Position numbers and translations under genes: made by a program
Source of the DNA: Neoarius graeffei
Taxonomy: Eukaryota > Chordata > Actinopteri > Siluriformes > Ariidae
DNA: 64,000 bases
Assembly (NCBI RefSeq): GCF_027579695.1
Contig: NC_083578.1
Coordinates: 5,870,460-5,934,459 of the forward strand
Direction: 5' to 3'
Notes under the pieces: model-generated
Databases searched by the model: none
The model's input: the letters and a program-made list of their open reading frames with translations, nothing else
What the model was told of the DNA's origin: nothing
Shown: positions 33,847-45,015 of the stretch, piece after piece
How the letters are laid out: every line of letters starts with the position of its first letter
How positions within the stretch are numbered: position 1 is the first letter of the stretch

Positions 33847-34411
33847 ATGCCCCACAAAGCTCCATCTATCCCAAACAAAAGATGCAGCTGGGTTCAGAGA
33901 ACATGCTCATCTGTCATTCCGCACGATTTTTCCCTCCACCTGTTACTGTACGCTGGACCAAAAACAGTGTGGATGTGACGGAACAATCCACACTCAGCCG
34001 CTATTACCTGAATAAGGACAACACCTACAACCAGTTCTCCCACCTGCCCTTCACTCCACAGGAAGGAGACGTTTACACCTGCACGGTGGAGCACGATGCC
34101 CTGGAGACGCCTGACACCAAGACATGGGGTGAGACGGAGAGTTTAACTACTGATTCAGTCTTTCCTTAGAGTAGAAATAACGTGTGTGTGTGTGTGTGTA
34201 GAGGTGGATGTTGAGCTTCCCAGTGTGGGTCCCTCTGTGGTCTGTGGAGTGGGTCTGGCTGTCGGACTGCTCGGAGTCGCTACTGGAACTTTCTTCCTTG
34301 TCAAAGGAAACAGATGCAACTGACACTTCAGGTAACAACTCTAATAAAACATTATATTTATAATATTTAATACACCGTTTCTCCCTGATACACCTGTTTC
34401 TGTGTTTTCAG

Positions 34412-34712
34412 CCAGAAGTAAAGAGTTTAGAGAAGGTTTAGATTCATACCATGAATTCTCATTTTGATTTTTCACTGAGGAAACTGTTCATCCACTAGAG
34501 TTTAATTCATCTGTTAAACCATGTAAGTTTTTATTAAATATGAAGTTTTTCTTGTTCCATTGTACACCTGTTGGGCTGAATTTCTTATCTGTGTGCAGAA
34601 ATCTGTGAATATGTCTTTCTTTTCCAATTTGTGTAATGTAATTAATGTTAGAAGAGAAAATGCAAATGAAAAGGAATGAGCGCCAGCAAATAAAGAAATA
34701 AACTTTATTTCC
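34412..34712 (+). other. MHC 3' untranslated region with poly(A) signals
   Basis: An acceptor-like gtgttttcag precedes 34412. AATAAA signals lie at about 34688 and 34698. This fits a separate 3' UTR exon as in other fish class II alpha genes. Confidence 0.55.
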
Positions 34713-35399
34713 ATGAATGTGAATGATGTGATTTCTGTTTACACACAGGTGTCACTTTCAGTGACTCGTTCCACCAGTAAAACATAATATCTGTATTAAT
34801 CTAACTTGGAAATATATTGTCACAATCGTTACAGAAAAATCACACACACAACACCTAACATACACTACCGTACAAAAGTTTGGGGTCACCCAGACAATTT
34901 TGTGTTTTCCATGAAAAGTCACACTTTTATTTCCCACCATAAGTTGTAAAATGAATAGAAAATATAGTCAAGACATTTTTCTGGCCATTTTGAGCATTTA
35001 ATCGACCCCACAAATGTGATGCTCCAGAAACTCAATCTGCTCAAAGGAAGGTCAGTTTTATAGCTTCTCTAAAGAGCTCAACTGTTTTCAGCTGCGCTAA
35101 CATGATTGTACAAGGGTTTTCTAATCATCCATTAGCCTTCTGAGGCAATGAGCAAACACATTGTACCATTAGAACACTGGAGTGATAGTTGCTGGAAATG
35201 GGCCTCTATACACCTATGGAGATATTGCACCAAAAACCAGACATTTGCAGCTAGAATAGTCATTTACCACATTAGCAATGTATAGAGTGTATTTCTGATT
35301 AGTTTAAAGTGATCTTCATTGAAAAGAACAGTGCTTTTCTTTCAAAAATAAGGAAATCAAAAATAAGGAAATCCTTATTTTTGAAAGAAAAGCACTGAG

Positions 35400-35975
35400 T
35401 GTTAGGGTTTTGCTGGGATTCGAACCTGGTTGGCTGGTGTGATAATCCAGCAAACCCCCACTAGGCCACCAGGGGGATAACTCAAATGCAGAGGCGTGAG
35501 GCAGAAGTAGAAAAAGTATCAAAAGGTTTATTTACAATATATACACAAAAAAAATCCAAAAAGTAATAATCCAAAAACGCTTAGAAGATATCAGGGAAAA
35601 AATAAAAAATCCAAAAGTACAAAACAAAAGCCAAAAACCAGAAAAGAAAAGGCAAAAATACCAAAGCTCAGACGATCCAAAAACACAGTCACTACTAGGT
35701 CCAAAAGAAAAGCAAAGTGCAAAACAAAGAACACAGTACAGAGGAAACTGGAGATAAACATAACAGCACAAAGACTCCGTGACAAGAGGACTGAACTCAG
35801 GGGGTATAAATACACAAACTAAATTGAACACAGGTGAAAATAATCAGGACTAAACAGGCAATAAACACAAACACAAAACACAGTAACAGTGGCAGCCTCT
35901 AGAGGCCAAAACAAACATGACACGAAAAGGAAATAACAGCGGCCTCTAGAGGCCAAAACAGTCCCAGTCCTAACA
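35400..35975 (-). repeat. LTR (3' in element sense) of the gypsy chromovirus
   Basis: TGTTAG...CTAACA ends, 576 bp. Its outer flank is ctgag (35395-35399), repeated at 41227-41231. It is very similar to the right LTR apart from a short extra segment near 35408 and the SINE in the right copy. It carries tRNA-like A and B boxes (35458-35468 and 35417-35425 on the minus strand). Confidence 0.93.
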
Positions 35976-38900
35976 GGACCCCCCCCCCAGGAGCGTCTCC
36001 TGACGTTCCCAGGGCGATCCGGATGGGCCGAATGGAAGTCCCGACACAGTTCTTTATCTAGGACATCCCGAGCAGGAACCCAGCAGCGCTCCTCAGGACC
36101 ATAGCCCTCCCAGTCCACCAGATATTGCAGCCTGCCGCGGACCCGGCGGGAGTCAAGCAGGCGATGCACAGTGAACACAGTCTGGCCCTGGAAGATGCGG
36201 GGGGGTGGGGGGTTCCTAGGGGCAGGGGCATACGTAGACGTCAGTACGGGCCGCAACAGGGAAACATGGAAAGTGGGGTTGATCCTCAGAGTCCGGGGCA
36301 ACTGGAGCCGGTAGGAGACAGGGTTCACCCTGCGCACCACCTTGAAGGGGCCAATGTAGCGAGGAGCAAGCTTGCGGTTCTCCACCCACAGCGGAAGGTC
36401 CTTAGTGGACAGCCAAACCCGCTGCCCAGGGTGGAAAGCGTGGGCAGGTCTTCTATGGCGGTTGGCCTGAGTCTGGTTGGTTCTGGAGGTCTGTATGAGG
36501 GTCTTCCTGACCTTGCTCCAGGTCTTGCGACACCGTCTCACATATTGGTTGACCGAGGGCACCCCCACGTCCTCCTCCTGGTCCAGGAACAGAGGTGGCT
36601 GGAACCCGAATTGGCACTGGAATGGCGACAGCTTGGTGGCCGATGACTGCAGGGTGTTGTGGGCGTACTCTGCCCATGGCAGCCAGGTGCTCCACGATGT
36701 CAGGTTATCCATAGCCAGGCCTCGCAGGGTGGTTTCCAGGTCCTGGTTGAGCCTCTCCGTCTGACCATTAGACTGTGGGTGAAACCCAAAGGAGAGGCTG
36801 GCAGTGGCTCCGATGACCTTGCAGAACCCGTGCCACGCTTGGGAGGAGAACTGGGGCCCTCGGTCTGAGACAATGTCCTGTGGGAGACCAAAGACTCGGA
36901 AGACATGATTAAACATAAGTTTCACTGTTTCAAGAGCAGAGGGGAGTTTGCACAGTGGTATAAAGCGGCAGGCCTTGGAGAATCTGTCAGCTATGACCAA
37001 AATGACAGTGTTACCTTGAGACTTAGGGAGACCCGTGATGAAGTCGACTGCCACGTGGGACCAGGGACGCCGGGGAATGGTCAGAGGATGCAGGAGACCC
37101 TGGGGATGCTGTTGTGGGTTCTTGGTTCTGGTGCAAACCTCACAGGACAGGACAAATGACCTTACTTCCTTCTCCATGTTAGGCCACCAGAAGCGTCTTT
37201 TCAGGAAGTCCAGGGTCCTCCGAGCTCCCGGGTGGGCGGTGAGAGGGGAAGAGTGACCCCACTGGAGAACCTTGGCCCGGGCTTGATGTGGGACGTACAA
37301 GAGGCCCGGTGGCCCCGTCCCAGGACCGGGGTCCTGGCGTTGGGCTCGTCGGACAGCCTCCTCAATACCCCAGTGGACAGGGGCCACAATCCGGGACACA
37401 GGGATAATAGGCCCGACTTCACTCTCCCTGTTAGTGGCAGAGAACAACCTGGACAGTGCGTCAGGTTTGGTGTTCTTGGAGCCGGGGCGGTACGAGAGGG
37501 TGAAGTCAAACCAACTGAAAAACAGGGCCCACCTAGCCTGTTGTGGGTTTAGTCTCTTGGCTTGCTGGAGGTACTCCAGGTTCTTGTGGTCAGTCCAAAC
37601 CAGGAATGGATGTTGCGCTCCCTCCAGCCAGTGCCTCCACTCCTCAAGGGCCAGTTTGACCACTAGCAGTTCTCGATCCCCCACATCGTACCGGGACTCT
37701 GCAGGACTCAGGCGGTGGGAGAAGTAAGCGCAGGGGTGCAGCTTTCCTTCTGAACGTTGAGAGAGTACCACGCCGACACCACTGTCCGAGGCGTCCACCT
37801 CCATGATGAATGGTTGGGAGGTGTCCGGGAGGACCAGAATGGGTGCCATGCAGAAGTGGTCCTTGAGGTCTTTGAACGCCTTTTCCGCCTGAGGAGACCA
37901 GACATAAGATCCACCTGTCCCTTTGGTGAGGTCCAACATGGGTGCTGCTACAGAACTGAAGTTCCTGATGAACTTGCGGTAGAAGTTAGCGAATCCTAAG
38001 AACCGCTGAACCTCCTTAACGGACTTGGGAGTAGGCCAGTCCCGGACGGCCAGGGTCTTGGCTGGGTCCATTTGGAGTTGGCCTGTCCGTACAATAAATC
38101 CCAGAAAGGAGACCTCGGGAACATGAAATTCGCATTTCTGGGCCTTGGCGAACAGATTGTTCTGTAGCAGCCTCTGGAGAACCTGGCGGACATGGTGGCG
38201 GTGCTCCTGCAAGGTCTTGGAAAAGATAAGGATGTTGTCGAGGTAGACAAAAACGTACAGGTTAATCATGTCCCTTAAGACGTCGTTGATTAGGGCCTGA
38301 AAAACAGTTGGTGCATTGGTGAGTCCGAATGGCATCACCTGGTATTCGTAGTGCCCAGACGGGGCGTTAAAGGCAGTCTTCCACTCGTCTCCCTGTCGGA
38401 TACGGATGAGGTGGTATGCGTTCCGTAGGTCCAACTTGGTGAAGACGGTGGTGCCTTGGAGCAGGTCGAAAGCTGTGGACATCAGCGGAAGGGGATATCG
38501 GTTGCGCACAGTGATCTTGTTCAGGCCCCTGTAGTCAATACATGGTCGGAGCCCCCCATCCTTCTTGCCGACAAAGAAGAAGCCGGCACCAGCAGGTGAG
38601 GTGGAGGGTTGAACGAACCCAGAGACCAGGGTGTCTTTGAGGTATTCCTCCATGGCCTTGCGTTCTGGCTGAGAGAGGGAAAACAGTCTGCCACGAGGAG
38701 GGGTAGTCCCAGGGAGCAAGTTGATGGCACAGTCATAGGCCCGGTGCGGAGGAAGAACGGCGGCCCTGCTCTTGCTGAAGACCTCTTTGAGATCCCAGTA
38801 CTCTGTGGGAACTTGAGATAACTCGGTGAGATCAGGGGGCTTGGCAGAAGACACAGGAGAGCCAGAGAGCAGACAAGAGGCATGGCATGCAGGGCCCCAT

Positions 38901-39382
38901 TCCACAACCTGGCTTGTTACCCAGTCTATGCGATGGTTGTGGCGAGTAAGCCAAGGAAGGCCTAGAATAACTGGGAACTCAGGTGAAGGAATCAGGTGCA
39001 GGGATATTTCTTCCTTGTGACCTTGAGACTGGAGGAAGACTGGAGAAGTAACTTGGGTGACTCTTCCATCACCTAACGCTTGGCCATCGAGGGCAGACAC
39101 AGACAGTGGGACTTCAAGAGGTGCAGTCGGAACATTGATACTTTGGGCGAAGTGAATATCCATAAAGTTCCCAGCCGCCCCTGAGTCTAACAAAGCTTGA
39201 CAAGAGTGGACAGACTCACCCCAGGAGATGGAGACCGGGATGTAGATTCCTTGGCCAGGGAGTCCGGGAGAGAGGGTAGGCCCCGTCACAACCCTCCCTC
39301 GGCTGGACGGGGCGGTCCTTTTCCCGAGAGTTCGGGACATGATGCTCGGAAGTGACCAGGCTTGCCACAGTAGATGCAGCAC
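35819..39382 (-). CDS. Gypsy chromovirus Pol polyprotein
   Basis: A long open reading of 1187 codons. Protease: [10 protein letters not shown] near residues 65-74. RT: the [14 protein letters not shown] and [15 protein letters not shown] region, [11 protein letters not shown], then YLDN at the catalytic box (about 38240), where active enzymes normally have YxDD. RNase [16 protein letters not shown], a later Glu and [10 protein letters not shown]. Integrase: an HHCC domain ending CEVCTRTKN, then the D ([10 protein letters not shown]), D (SDRGPQFSS) and E ([12 protein letters not shown]). A chromodomain follows near residues 1080-1130 ([17 protein letters not shown]). It overlaps the end of gag in another frame, implying frameshift expression. 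The Asp-to-Asn change is the only obvious lesion. Confidence 0.93.
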   Translation of the reverse strand: MLHLLWQAWSLPSIMSRTLGKRTAPSSRGRVVTGPTLSPGLPGQGIYIPVSISWGESVHSCQALLDSGAAGNFMDIHFAQSINVPTAPLEVPLSVSALDGQALGDGRVTQVTSPVFLQSQGHKEEISLHLIPSPEFPVILGLPWLTRHNHRIDWVTSQVVEWGPACHASCLLSGSPVSSAKPPDLTELSQVPTEYWDLKEVFSKSRAAVLPPHRAYDCAINLLPGTTPPRGRLFSLSQPERKAMEEYLKDTLVSGFVQPSTSPAGAGFFFVGKKDGGLRPCIDYRGLNKITVRNRYPLPLMSTAFDLLQGTTVFTKLDLRNAYHLIRIRQGDEWKTAFNAPSGHYEYQVMPFGLTNAPTVFQALINDVLRDMINLYVFVYLDNILIFSKTLQEHRHHVRQVLQRLLQNNLFAKAQKCEFHVPEVSFLGFIVRTGQLQMDPAKTLAVRDWPTPKSVKEVQRFLGFANFYRKFIRNFSSVAAPMLDLTKGTGGSYVWSPQAEKAFKDLKDHFCMAPILVLPDTSQPFIMEVDASDSGVGVVLSQRSEGKLHPCAYFSHRLSPAESRYDVGDRELLVVKLALEEWRHWLEGAQHPFLVWTDHKNLEYLQQAKRLNPQQARWALFFSWFDFTLSYRPGSKNTKPDALSRLFSATNRESEVGPIIPVSRIVAPVHWGIEEAVRRAQRQDPGPGTGPPGLLYVPHQARAKVLQWGHSSPLTAHPGARRTLDFLKRRFWWPNMEKEVRSFVLSCEVCTRTKNPQQHPQGLLHPLTIPRRPWSHVAVDFITGLPKSQGNTVILVIADRFSKACRFIPLCKLPSALETVKLMFNHVFRVFGLPQDIVSDRGPQFSSQAWHGFCKVIGATASLSFGFHPQSNGQTERLNQDLETTLRGLAMDNLTSWSTWLPWAEYAHNTLQSSATKLSPFQCQFGFQPPLFLDQEEDVGVPSVNQYVRRCRKTWSKVRKTLIQTSRTNQTQANRHRRPAHAFHPGQRVWLSTKDLPLWVENRKLAPRYIGPFKVVRRVNPVSYRLQLPRTLRINPTFHVSLLRPVLTSTYAPAPRNPPPPRIFQGQTVFTVHRLLDSRRVRGRLQYLVDWEGYGPEERCWVPARDVLDKELCRDFHSAHPDRPGNVRRRSWGGGPVRTGTVLASRGRCYFLFVSCLFWPLEAATVTVFCVCVYCLFSPDYFHLCSI

Positions 39383-40287
39383 TTGTCCCTCCTTCTGCGC
39401 TCCCTCTCAGGTGCAGAGAGGCGAGTACGACCCACTTGCATGGGTTCTGGACAGTCACTGAAGGAGGTAGACAGGCTCCAGGTAGAGGTAGGGAGGCTGG
39501 GGGGGCTCAGGACTTGGCGGCGTTCTCTAATCCTGTTGTCCAGACGAATAGCATGTGAGATGAGAGTTTCGAGGTCACTTGGGCATCCAATAGAGGCCAG
39601 ACCGTCCTTGACGGGGTCAGACAGACCATGGTGGAAGGCTGACACCAGGGCAGTCTCGTTCCATCCACTTACTGCTGAGAGCATCCGGAACGAGATGGCG
39701 TAATCTGCGACGCTTCCTCCTTGCCGGATGGACATGAGCTTTCTGGCTGCGTCGGTACTGATGTCCGCCTGATCGAAGACCCGAAGCATCTCTTCAGAAA
39801 ACAGCTGGAAATCAAAGCACTCAGGTCCCTGTCTCTGCCAGATAGCAGTAGCCCAGGCTCGCGCCTTACCAGCTAATAAGGTTATCACAAAGGCAATCTT
39901 GCGGCGATCCGTAATGTAGGTGGTAGGCTGAAGCTCAAAGGTGAATTGACACTGGGTAAGGAACTCTCGGCACTCACAGTGCTTGCCGTCATACCTCTGT
40001 GGTGCAGGAAGGCTGGGTTTGTGAGGTGAAGAAGGCAGCATGGCAGGAGGCACTGGAGCAGAAGCGGGAGCTGGATCAGGATGAGGAGATGCAGGCAGAG
40101 GTGTCAGCTGTGCCAGGGTTTTCTCAATTTGCTGAAGCAGTTCCTCGTGGCGAGCAAGGGCCTCACGTTGGCTGGTGAGCGTTTGTCCATGAGCGTCCAT
40201 GGTCGCTCCGAAGCGTGTCAAAGCTGCCATAATTCCCTGAAGGTTGACCGGGTAGACAGTAGAAGCCGCCTCTGCTGAGTCGGTCAT
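39286..40287 (-). CDS. Gypsy chromovirus Gag
   Basis: 333 codons starting just inside the right LTR (ATG at 40287). A coiled N-terminal region (residues 20-60) is followed by a Pro-rich stretch, the capsid-like retrotransposon Gag domain (about residues 95-230, with [15 protein letters not shown] and WATAIWQRQ) and one CCHC knuckle ([15 protein letters not shown]) near residue 305. It forms the particle and packages the RNA. The C-terminus overlaps the start of pol. No lesion is seen. Confidence 0.92.
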   Translation of the reverse strand: MTDSAEAASTVYPVNLQGIMAALTRFGATMDAHGQTLTSQREALARHEELLQQIEKTLAQLTPLPASPHPDPAPASAPVPPAMLPSSPHKPSLPAPQRYDGKHCECREFLTQCQFTFELQPTTYITDRRKIAFVITLLAGKARAWATAIWQRQGPECFDFQLFSEEMLRVFDQADISTDAARKLMSIRQGGSVADYAISFRMLSAVSGWNETALVSAFHHGLSDPVKDGLASIGCPSDLETLISHAIRLDNRIRERRQVLSPPSLPTSTWSLSTSFSDCPEPMQVGRTRLSAPERERRRRDKCCIYCGKPGHFRASCPELSGKGPPRPAEGGL

Positions 40288-40300
40288 GACGGAGTCTTTC

Positions 40301-41226
40301 TGTTAGGATTCGAACCTGGTTGGCTGGTGTGATAATCCAGCAAACCCCCACTAGGCCACCAGGGGGATGACTCAAATGCAGAGGCGTGAGTAGAAAAAGT
40401 ATCAAAAGGTTTATTTACAATATATACACAAAAAAAATCCAAAAAGTAATAATCCAAAAATGCTCAGAAGATCTCATCTCATTATCTCTAGCCACTTTAT
40501 CCTTCTACAGGGTCGCAGGCAAGCTGGAGCCTATCCCAGCTGACTACGGGCGAAAGGCAGGGTACACCCTGGACAAGTCACCAGGTCATCACAGGGCTGA
40601 CACATAGACACAGACAACCATTCACACTCACACCTACGGTCAATTTTAGAGTCACCAGTTAACCTAACCTGCATGTCTTTGGACTGTGGGGGAAACCGGA
40701 GCACCCGGAGGAAACCCACGTGGACAACATGCAAACTCCACACAGAAAGGCCCTTGCCAACCCCGGGGCTCGAACCCAGGACCTTCTTGCTGTGAGGCGA
40801 CAGGGCTAACCACTACACCACCGTGCCGCCCCTCGCTCAGAAGATATAAGGGAAAAAATAAAAAATCCAAAAGTACAAAACAAAAGCCAAAAACCAGAAA
40901 AGGCAAAAATACCAAAGCTCAGAAGATCCAAAAACACAGTCACTACTAGGTCCAAAAGAAAAGCAAAGTGCAAAACAAAGAACACGCTACAGAGGAAACT
41001 GGAGATAAACATAACAGCACAAAGACTCCGTAACAAGAGGACTGAACTCAGGGGGTATAAATACACAAACTAAATTGAACACAGGTGAAAATAATCAGGA
41101 CTAAACAGGCAATCAACACAAACACAAAACACAGGAACAGTGGCGGCCTCTAGAGGCCAAAACAAACATGACACGAAAAGGAAATAACAGCGGCCTCTAG
41201 AGGCCAAAACAGTCCCAGTCCTAACA
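40301..41226 (-). repeat. LTR (5' in element sense) of the gypsy chromovirus, carrying a SINE
   Basis: The same LTR as 35400-35975 plus a SINE at 40473-40834. It is followed by the target duplication ctgag (41227-41231). A/B-box-like sequences lie at 40348-40358 and 40307-40315 (minus strand). Confidence 0.93.
40473..40834 (-). mobile_element. tRNA-headed SINE (copy i) in the gypsy LTR
   Basis: Minus-strand full-length copy with the target duplication gctcagaagat (40462-40472 and 40835-40845). The other LTR has no insertion at this point (near 35580), so this SINE moved after the gypsy element landed. Confidence 0.95.
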
Positions 41227-41513
41227 CTGAGATCACTTTAAACTAATCAGAAATACACTCTATACATTGCTAATGTGGTAAATGACTATTCTTGCTGCAA
41301 ATGTCTGGTTTTTGGTGCAATATCTACATAGGTGTATAGAGGCCCATTTCCAGCAACTATCACTCCAGTGTTCTAATGGTACAATGTGTTTGCTCATTGC
41401 CTCAGAAGGCTAATGGATGATTAGAAAACCCTTGTACAATCATGTTAGCACAGCTGAAAACAGTTTAGCTCTTTAGAGAACCTATAAAACTGACCTTCCT
41501 TTGAGCAGATTGA

Positions 41514-42506
41514 GGCCCTGTCCACACGGCAACGGATTCAGGTGACTCCAATACAATTGTTTATCGTTTCGGCCTGGCGTCCACACGGCACCAGCGTTTT
41601 GGGTGCCCCAAAACGCAATCTTTTGAGAACGGGGTCCAGAGTGGAAAGATCTGGCAACGTTGCCGTTGCGAAGTCGTCTGGATGAGTAGAACGGATTTGT
41701 TTACGATGACGTCACAACCACATGACTGTGAGTGCTTCACGCCGGGTAGAAGTGTAACGAATTCGATGCGAGTTGTCAACAAATCCTATAACTTGGTTCA
41801 TGAAATGCGCTTACAAAATATTTTCACTGTGAATATTTATTGTGTAATGGTGCAGAGAGAGAGAGAGAGAGAATAGCCCTTAGGGCAGAGTCAATCCCGC
41901 CAGCAAAAATAGGGAAAAAAATGAGCGATCTCACCTCTTCAGATGTTGGTTTAAGTCCTACAATACATTCCTCAAAAAGGGCGTAGAAGAACAAATTAAT
42001 CCATCAACATGTAGCATTCAATTTATTCCGGACCATTAAAGACGCCGCCTTCCGCGTAGAATCATACGTCATCCTCGCCGCCATATTGGATGGGTCAAAG
42101 TGGAGAATAAAGATGCCTCATTCATGTGCTGCATTTAACTGTACCAACAGGTTTACCGTCCAAACGAGATCACATGGGATTATCTTTCACAGGTGAGACT
42201 GGAAAAATACTTTTCATTGTATTTGGTCATTATAATGTAATTTTACGAACAGATTTTTCTGACTTTGTGGCTAATATGAAGTCTCGCGCATAATAGTTTA
42301 TGCGCATGCGTCCTTACTACTTCTATTGTTCTGGTGTCTCCGAAGGGACCGTCTTACAGCGCCCCTAGAGGTGTGGCATGTGTATTGCATCGTTTTCAGC
42401 AAGCATTGCGTTGCCATATGGACCTGATATTTTACTGATCGTTGCCCATTTGGACGCGATATTTTTTTAAATAACATCTCGTTGCCGTTGTCGTGTGGAT
42501 GTAGCC
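41514..42506 (+). mobile_element. TIR element carrying a THAP exon
   Basis: The ends are ggccctgtccacacggcaac and the near-inverse (...ttgccgttgtcgtgtggatgtagcc), flanked by tga on both sides (41511-41513 and 42507-42509). It interrupts the MITE right arm, whose left arm shows the uninterrupted sequence (near 35028). It contains a THAP first exon, suggesting descent from a THAP-coding DNA transposon. The superfamily is undecided (3-bp duplication, possibly Harbinger/ISL2EU-like). Confidence 0.72.
42113..42192 (+). CDS. THAP-domain first exon
   Basis: ATG at 42113, reading MPHSCAAFNCTNRF then ...GIIFHR, up to a donor (cacag|gtgag) at 42192/42193. The CX4C spacing and the FHR end match first exons of THAP proteins. 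No downstream exon is present inside the element, so it is a fragment or the seed of a chimeric exon. Confidence 0.65.
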
Positions 42507-42676
42507 TGAGTTTCTGGAGCATCACATTTGTGGGGTCGATTAAGTGCTCAAAATGGCCAGAAAAATGTCTTGACTATATTTTCTATTCATTTTACAACTT
42601 ATGGTGGTAAATAAAAGTGTGACTTTTCATGGAAAACACAAAATTATCTGGGTGACCCCAAACTTTTGAACAGTAG

Positions 42677-43040
42677 TCTCATCTCATCTCATTATCTCTA
42701 GCCGCTTCATCCTTCTACAGGGTCGCAGGCAAGCTGGAGCCTATCCCAGCCGACTACGGGCGAAAGGCGGGGTACACCCTGGACAAGTCGCCAGGTCATC
42801 ACAGGGCTAACACATAGACACAGACAACCATTCACACTCACACCTACGGTCAATTTAGAGTCACCAGTTAACCTAACCTGCATGTCTTTGGACTGTGGGG
42901 GAAACCGGAGCAAACCCATGCGGACACGGGGAGAACATGCAAACGCCACACAGAAAGGCCCTCGCCGGCCCCGGGGCTCGAACCCAGGACCTTCTTGCTG
43001 TGAGGCGACAGCGCTAACCACTACACCACCATACCGCCCT
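42677..43040 (-). mobile_element. tRNA-headed SINE (copy j)
   Basis: Minus-strand full-length copy with the target duplication ttgaacagtag (42666-42676 and 43041-43051). It sits in the tip of the palindromic MITE. Confidence 0.95.
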
Positions 43041-43055
43041 TTGAACAGTAGTGTA

Positions 43056-43502
43056 TATATAAAATGAGAAAATCACATCTAAAAATTAAAACCCCTTCCC
43101 TGGATGTCAAAAAATCAATGTGAAAATAAATGACTCATAAAAACCCACACACTACATGATTCACAGATTTATACAGAGGTGTTGAAAAACTAAAAATTTT
43201 CATGTGATTCTTCACGCATGATGTGATACAGATGGACTCATGACTTTATATTTCTGTGACTGAAATGGTGATTGTTTCCATTCTGAATTTTTGTAAATGT
43301 CCTAAAACTAATCAGGTAAATACATTCAGCTGTGTCACAAACTGACCAATCATCAATCTTGCACCCACATATGTGGAGCAAATCACCTTCCACATAACAA
43401 ACCCTGGAAGAAGAGAGCACAGGGTCACACAGGTGATCAAGTTCAACCAACTTGCTCTCTGCGGTGCCCTCAACATAAACTTTTGTTTTATTTACATATG
43501 GT
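43056..43502. other. Non-coding
   Basis: No coding sequence or recognised repeat. Confidence 0.6.
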
Positions 43503-43700
43503 ATATATTACATTACATTCATGGCATTTAGCAGATGCACTTATCCAGAGCAACATACAACATACCCAGAGCAGCTTGGGGGGCAGTTGGGGGTTAGGTG
43601 CCTCACTCAAGGGCACTTCAGCCACTCCTGCTGGTCCAGGGAATCAAACCAGCAACCTTTTGGTCCCATAGCTGCTTCTCTAACCATTAGGCCATGGTTT
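43503..43700 (-). mobile_element. Second SINE family, tRNA-like head
   Basis: Read on the minus strand: tggcctaatggttagag (A-box-like), then ggtttgattcc (B-box-like), a gtgcccttgagtgaggcacc middle and a tail with aatgccatgaatgtaatgta. The middle matches the odd second half of SINE copy f. Confidence 0.8.
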
Positions 43701-43757
43701 CTAATATATTTATTTTTATTCTTGTCCAAGGTTTTTGAGGGCATCCTGATACATTTA

Positions 43758-45015
43758 TGGCCCTTTTCCACTACCCTTTTTCAGCTCACTTCAGCTCGCT
43801 TCAGCTCACTTCAGCCCGACACGGCTCGCGTTTCGACTACCAAAAACCAGCACGACTCAGCTCGTTTCAGCCCTGCTTAGCCCCTAAAACTCGCACCGTT
43901 TTGGAGTGGGGCTGAAGCGAGCCAAGCCGTGCCGAGTGAGGCTAGGGGCGTGAGCAGACACTCCCCTGTGCACTGATTGGTGAGGAGGAGTGTCCTCACA
44001 TGCCCACACACGCCCCGCGAGCGCGCTGGGATCTGTAAACACCGCAAACCCGGAAGAAGAATAATTACGAATTACGAGAATTTCTGAAGCCTTATGCGCC
44101 TCGCCTCATCTATACGCTCTTGCCAGTATCTGTTGGCGTTGTCGGTGACAACAAGCCACAGCACCAAGACCAGCAACACTAACGACTCCATGTCTATTGT
44201 TTACTATTCGGGTCGTGAGACTACCGCTTAAAAGCTCACTGAATCAGTGACATACAGAGCATCGTGGACGAGTTCGCGGAGCGCAAGGCTCGTCGTATGC
44301 CCTTCAAATAATGCGCGCAGTAGGCTATTGATGTTTTATTATGAGCCATGTACAGTATGTCGCCTAATGTTTTTTTGTTTCTGAGTTACATGTTCGTTTG
44401 AAGGACTTAATGTACAAAATAACATAGTTGCACCCCGTAGTGTTGAAATTGGTAAACACAGTGCATTCAGTGAGGTTTGCACCGCCCTCCTTTTATTTCT
44501 GACTCTTCCTGTCACCGTTGCAACCTCTGAGCGCTCATTCGTATGCCCTTCAAATAATGTGCGCAGTATAGGCTATTGATGTTTTATTATGAGCCATGTA
44601 CAGTATCCTAATGTTTTTTGTTTCTGAGTTACATGTTCGTTTGAAGGACTTGATGTACTAAATAACATAGTTGCACCCGGTAGTGTTGAAATTGGTAAAC
44701 ACCGCAGTTGCGGACATTTTGTAGCCTAAAATGATGTTATGATAAGCTTTAATAAAGGGCCCGGTCATTTGCCCCGCCCCCGGCCCGGCTCTGACTTGTT
44801 CCGCCACTGTCACTGATGTCACTGTTTGCGCTGCTTAACGACATCGCGTGACGTCCACCCACTTTCGCTAACTCCACCCAATGTGTCCACCCACTTCCAG
44901 CCAGCACGGTTCAGCGCGGTTGTAGTCGAAATGCAACTCCAACAGCCCCGCTCAGCTCGACTCAGCTCGACTCAGCACGGCACGGCTCAGCCGCGTTTGT
45001 AGTGGAAAAGCGGCA
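43758..45015. mobile_element. Harbinger-like MITE, copy 1, with hAT fragments inside
   Basis: The termini are tggcccttttccactac and the inverse of tgccgcttttccactac, flanked by TTA (43755-43757 and 45016-45018). The TWA 3-bp duplication is typical of PIF/Harbinger. The subterminal parts are rich in cagctcacttcagctcg repeats. Compared with copy 2 (53834-54526) it has about 570 extra bp at 44242-44812. Confidence 0.82.
44242..44812 (+). mobile_element. Rearranged hAT transposase fragment inside the Harbinger-like MITE
   Basis: It holds the hAT C-terminal end (IVDEFAERKARRMPFK then stop, about 44261-44311) and, further on, the upstream signature (LFLTLPVTVATSERSF, about 44490-44540), in the wrong order. 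A segment of about 165 bp (44292-44456) is repeated at 44540-44703. The right edge carries a cccggtcatttgccccg-type sequence that may be a hAT terminus. Confidence 0.65.

Larger units (their letters stand above)
32317..34331 (+). pseudogene. MHC class II alpha chain gene, alpha-1 exon frameshifted
   Basis: Four coding exons: 32317-32374 (signal peptide, MKLFLIFFTLMCVRDTES), 32640-32881 (alpha-1), 33847-34128 (alpha-2, 282 bp, the usual length) and 34202-34331 (connecting peptide, membrane segment, short tail ending in TGA at 34321-34323). All borders follow ag/gt. The alpha-2 exon is a C1-type Ig domain with the Cys pair in MLICHSARFFPP and YTCTVEHDA. The membrane exon reads GPSVVCGVGLAVGLLGVATG. 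In the alpha-1 exon the frame changes near 32698 (after a LQIIECSEKNKEFV-like start) and again near 32852, so the domain cannot be read through. The normal product pairs with a class II beta chain and presents peptides to CD4 T cells. No beta gene is in the window. Assembly error remains an alternative. Confidence 0.85.
35400..41226 (-). mobile_element. Ty3/gypsy chromovirus, nearly intact
   Basis: Two LTRs (35400-35975 and 40301-41226), gag and a long pol in overlapping frames, a polypurine tract (g-run complement at 35976-35990) and a 5-bp target duplication, ctgag. The pol order is protease, RT, RNase H, integrase, chromodomain, which is the chromovirus layout. The open frames and close LTR match indicate recent insertion. 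Confidence 0.95.
34863..43053. mobile_element. Palindromic TA-flanked MITE hosting three younger insertions
   Basis: The left arm (34863-35399, beginning cactaccgtacaaaagtttg) and the right arm (41227-43053, ending aaacttttgaacagtagtg) are inverted copies over about 0.5 kb each, flanked by TA. The whole forms a long hairpin. A gypsy element sits at the centre (35400-41226), a THAP-bearing TIR element at 41514-42506 and a SINE at 42677-43040. TA flanks suggest a Tc1/mariner-type derivative, and the same hairpin is common in fish (from memory). Confidence 0.8.

Noticed and set aside
36125-36646. 173-codon plus-strand open frame
   Set aside because: Antisense to the intact chromovirus pol; no independent similarity or signals.
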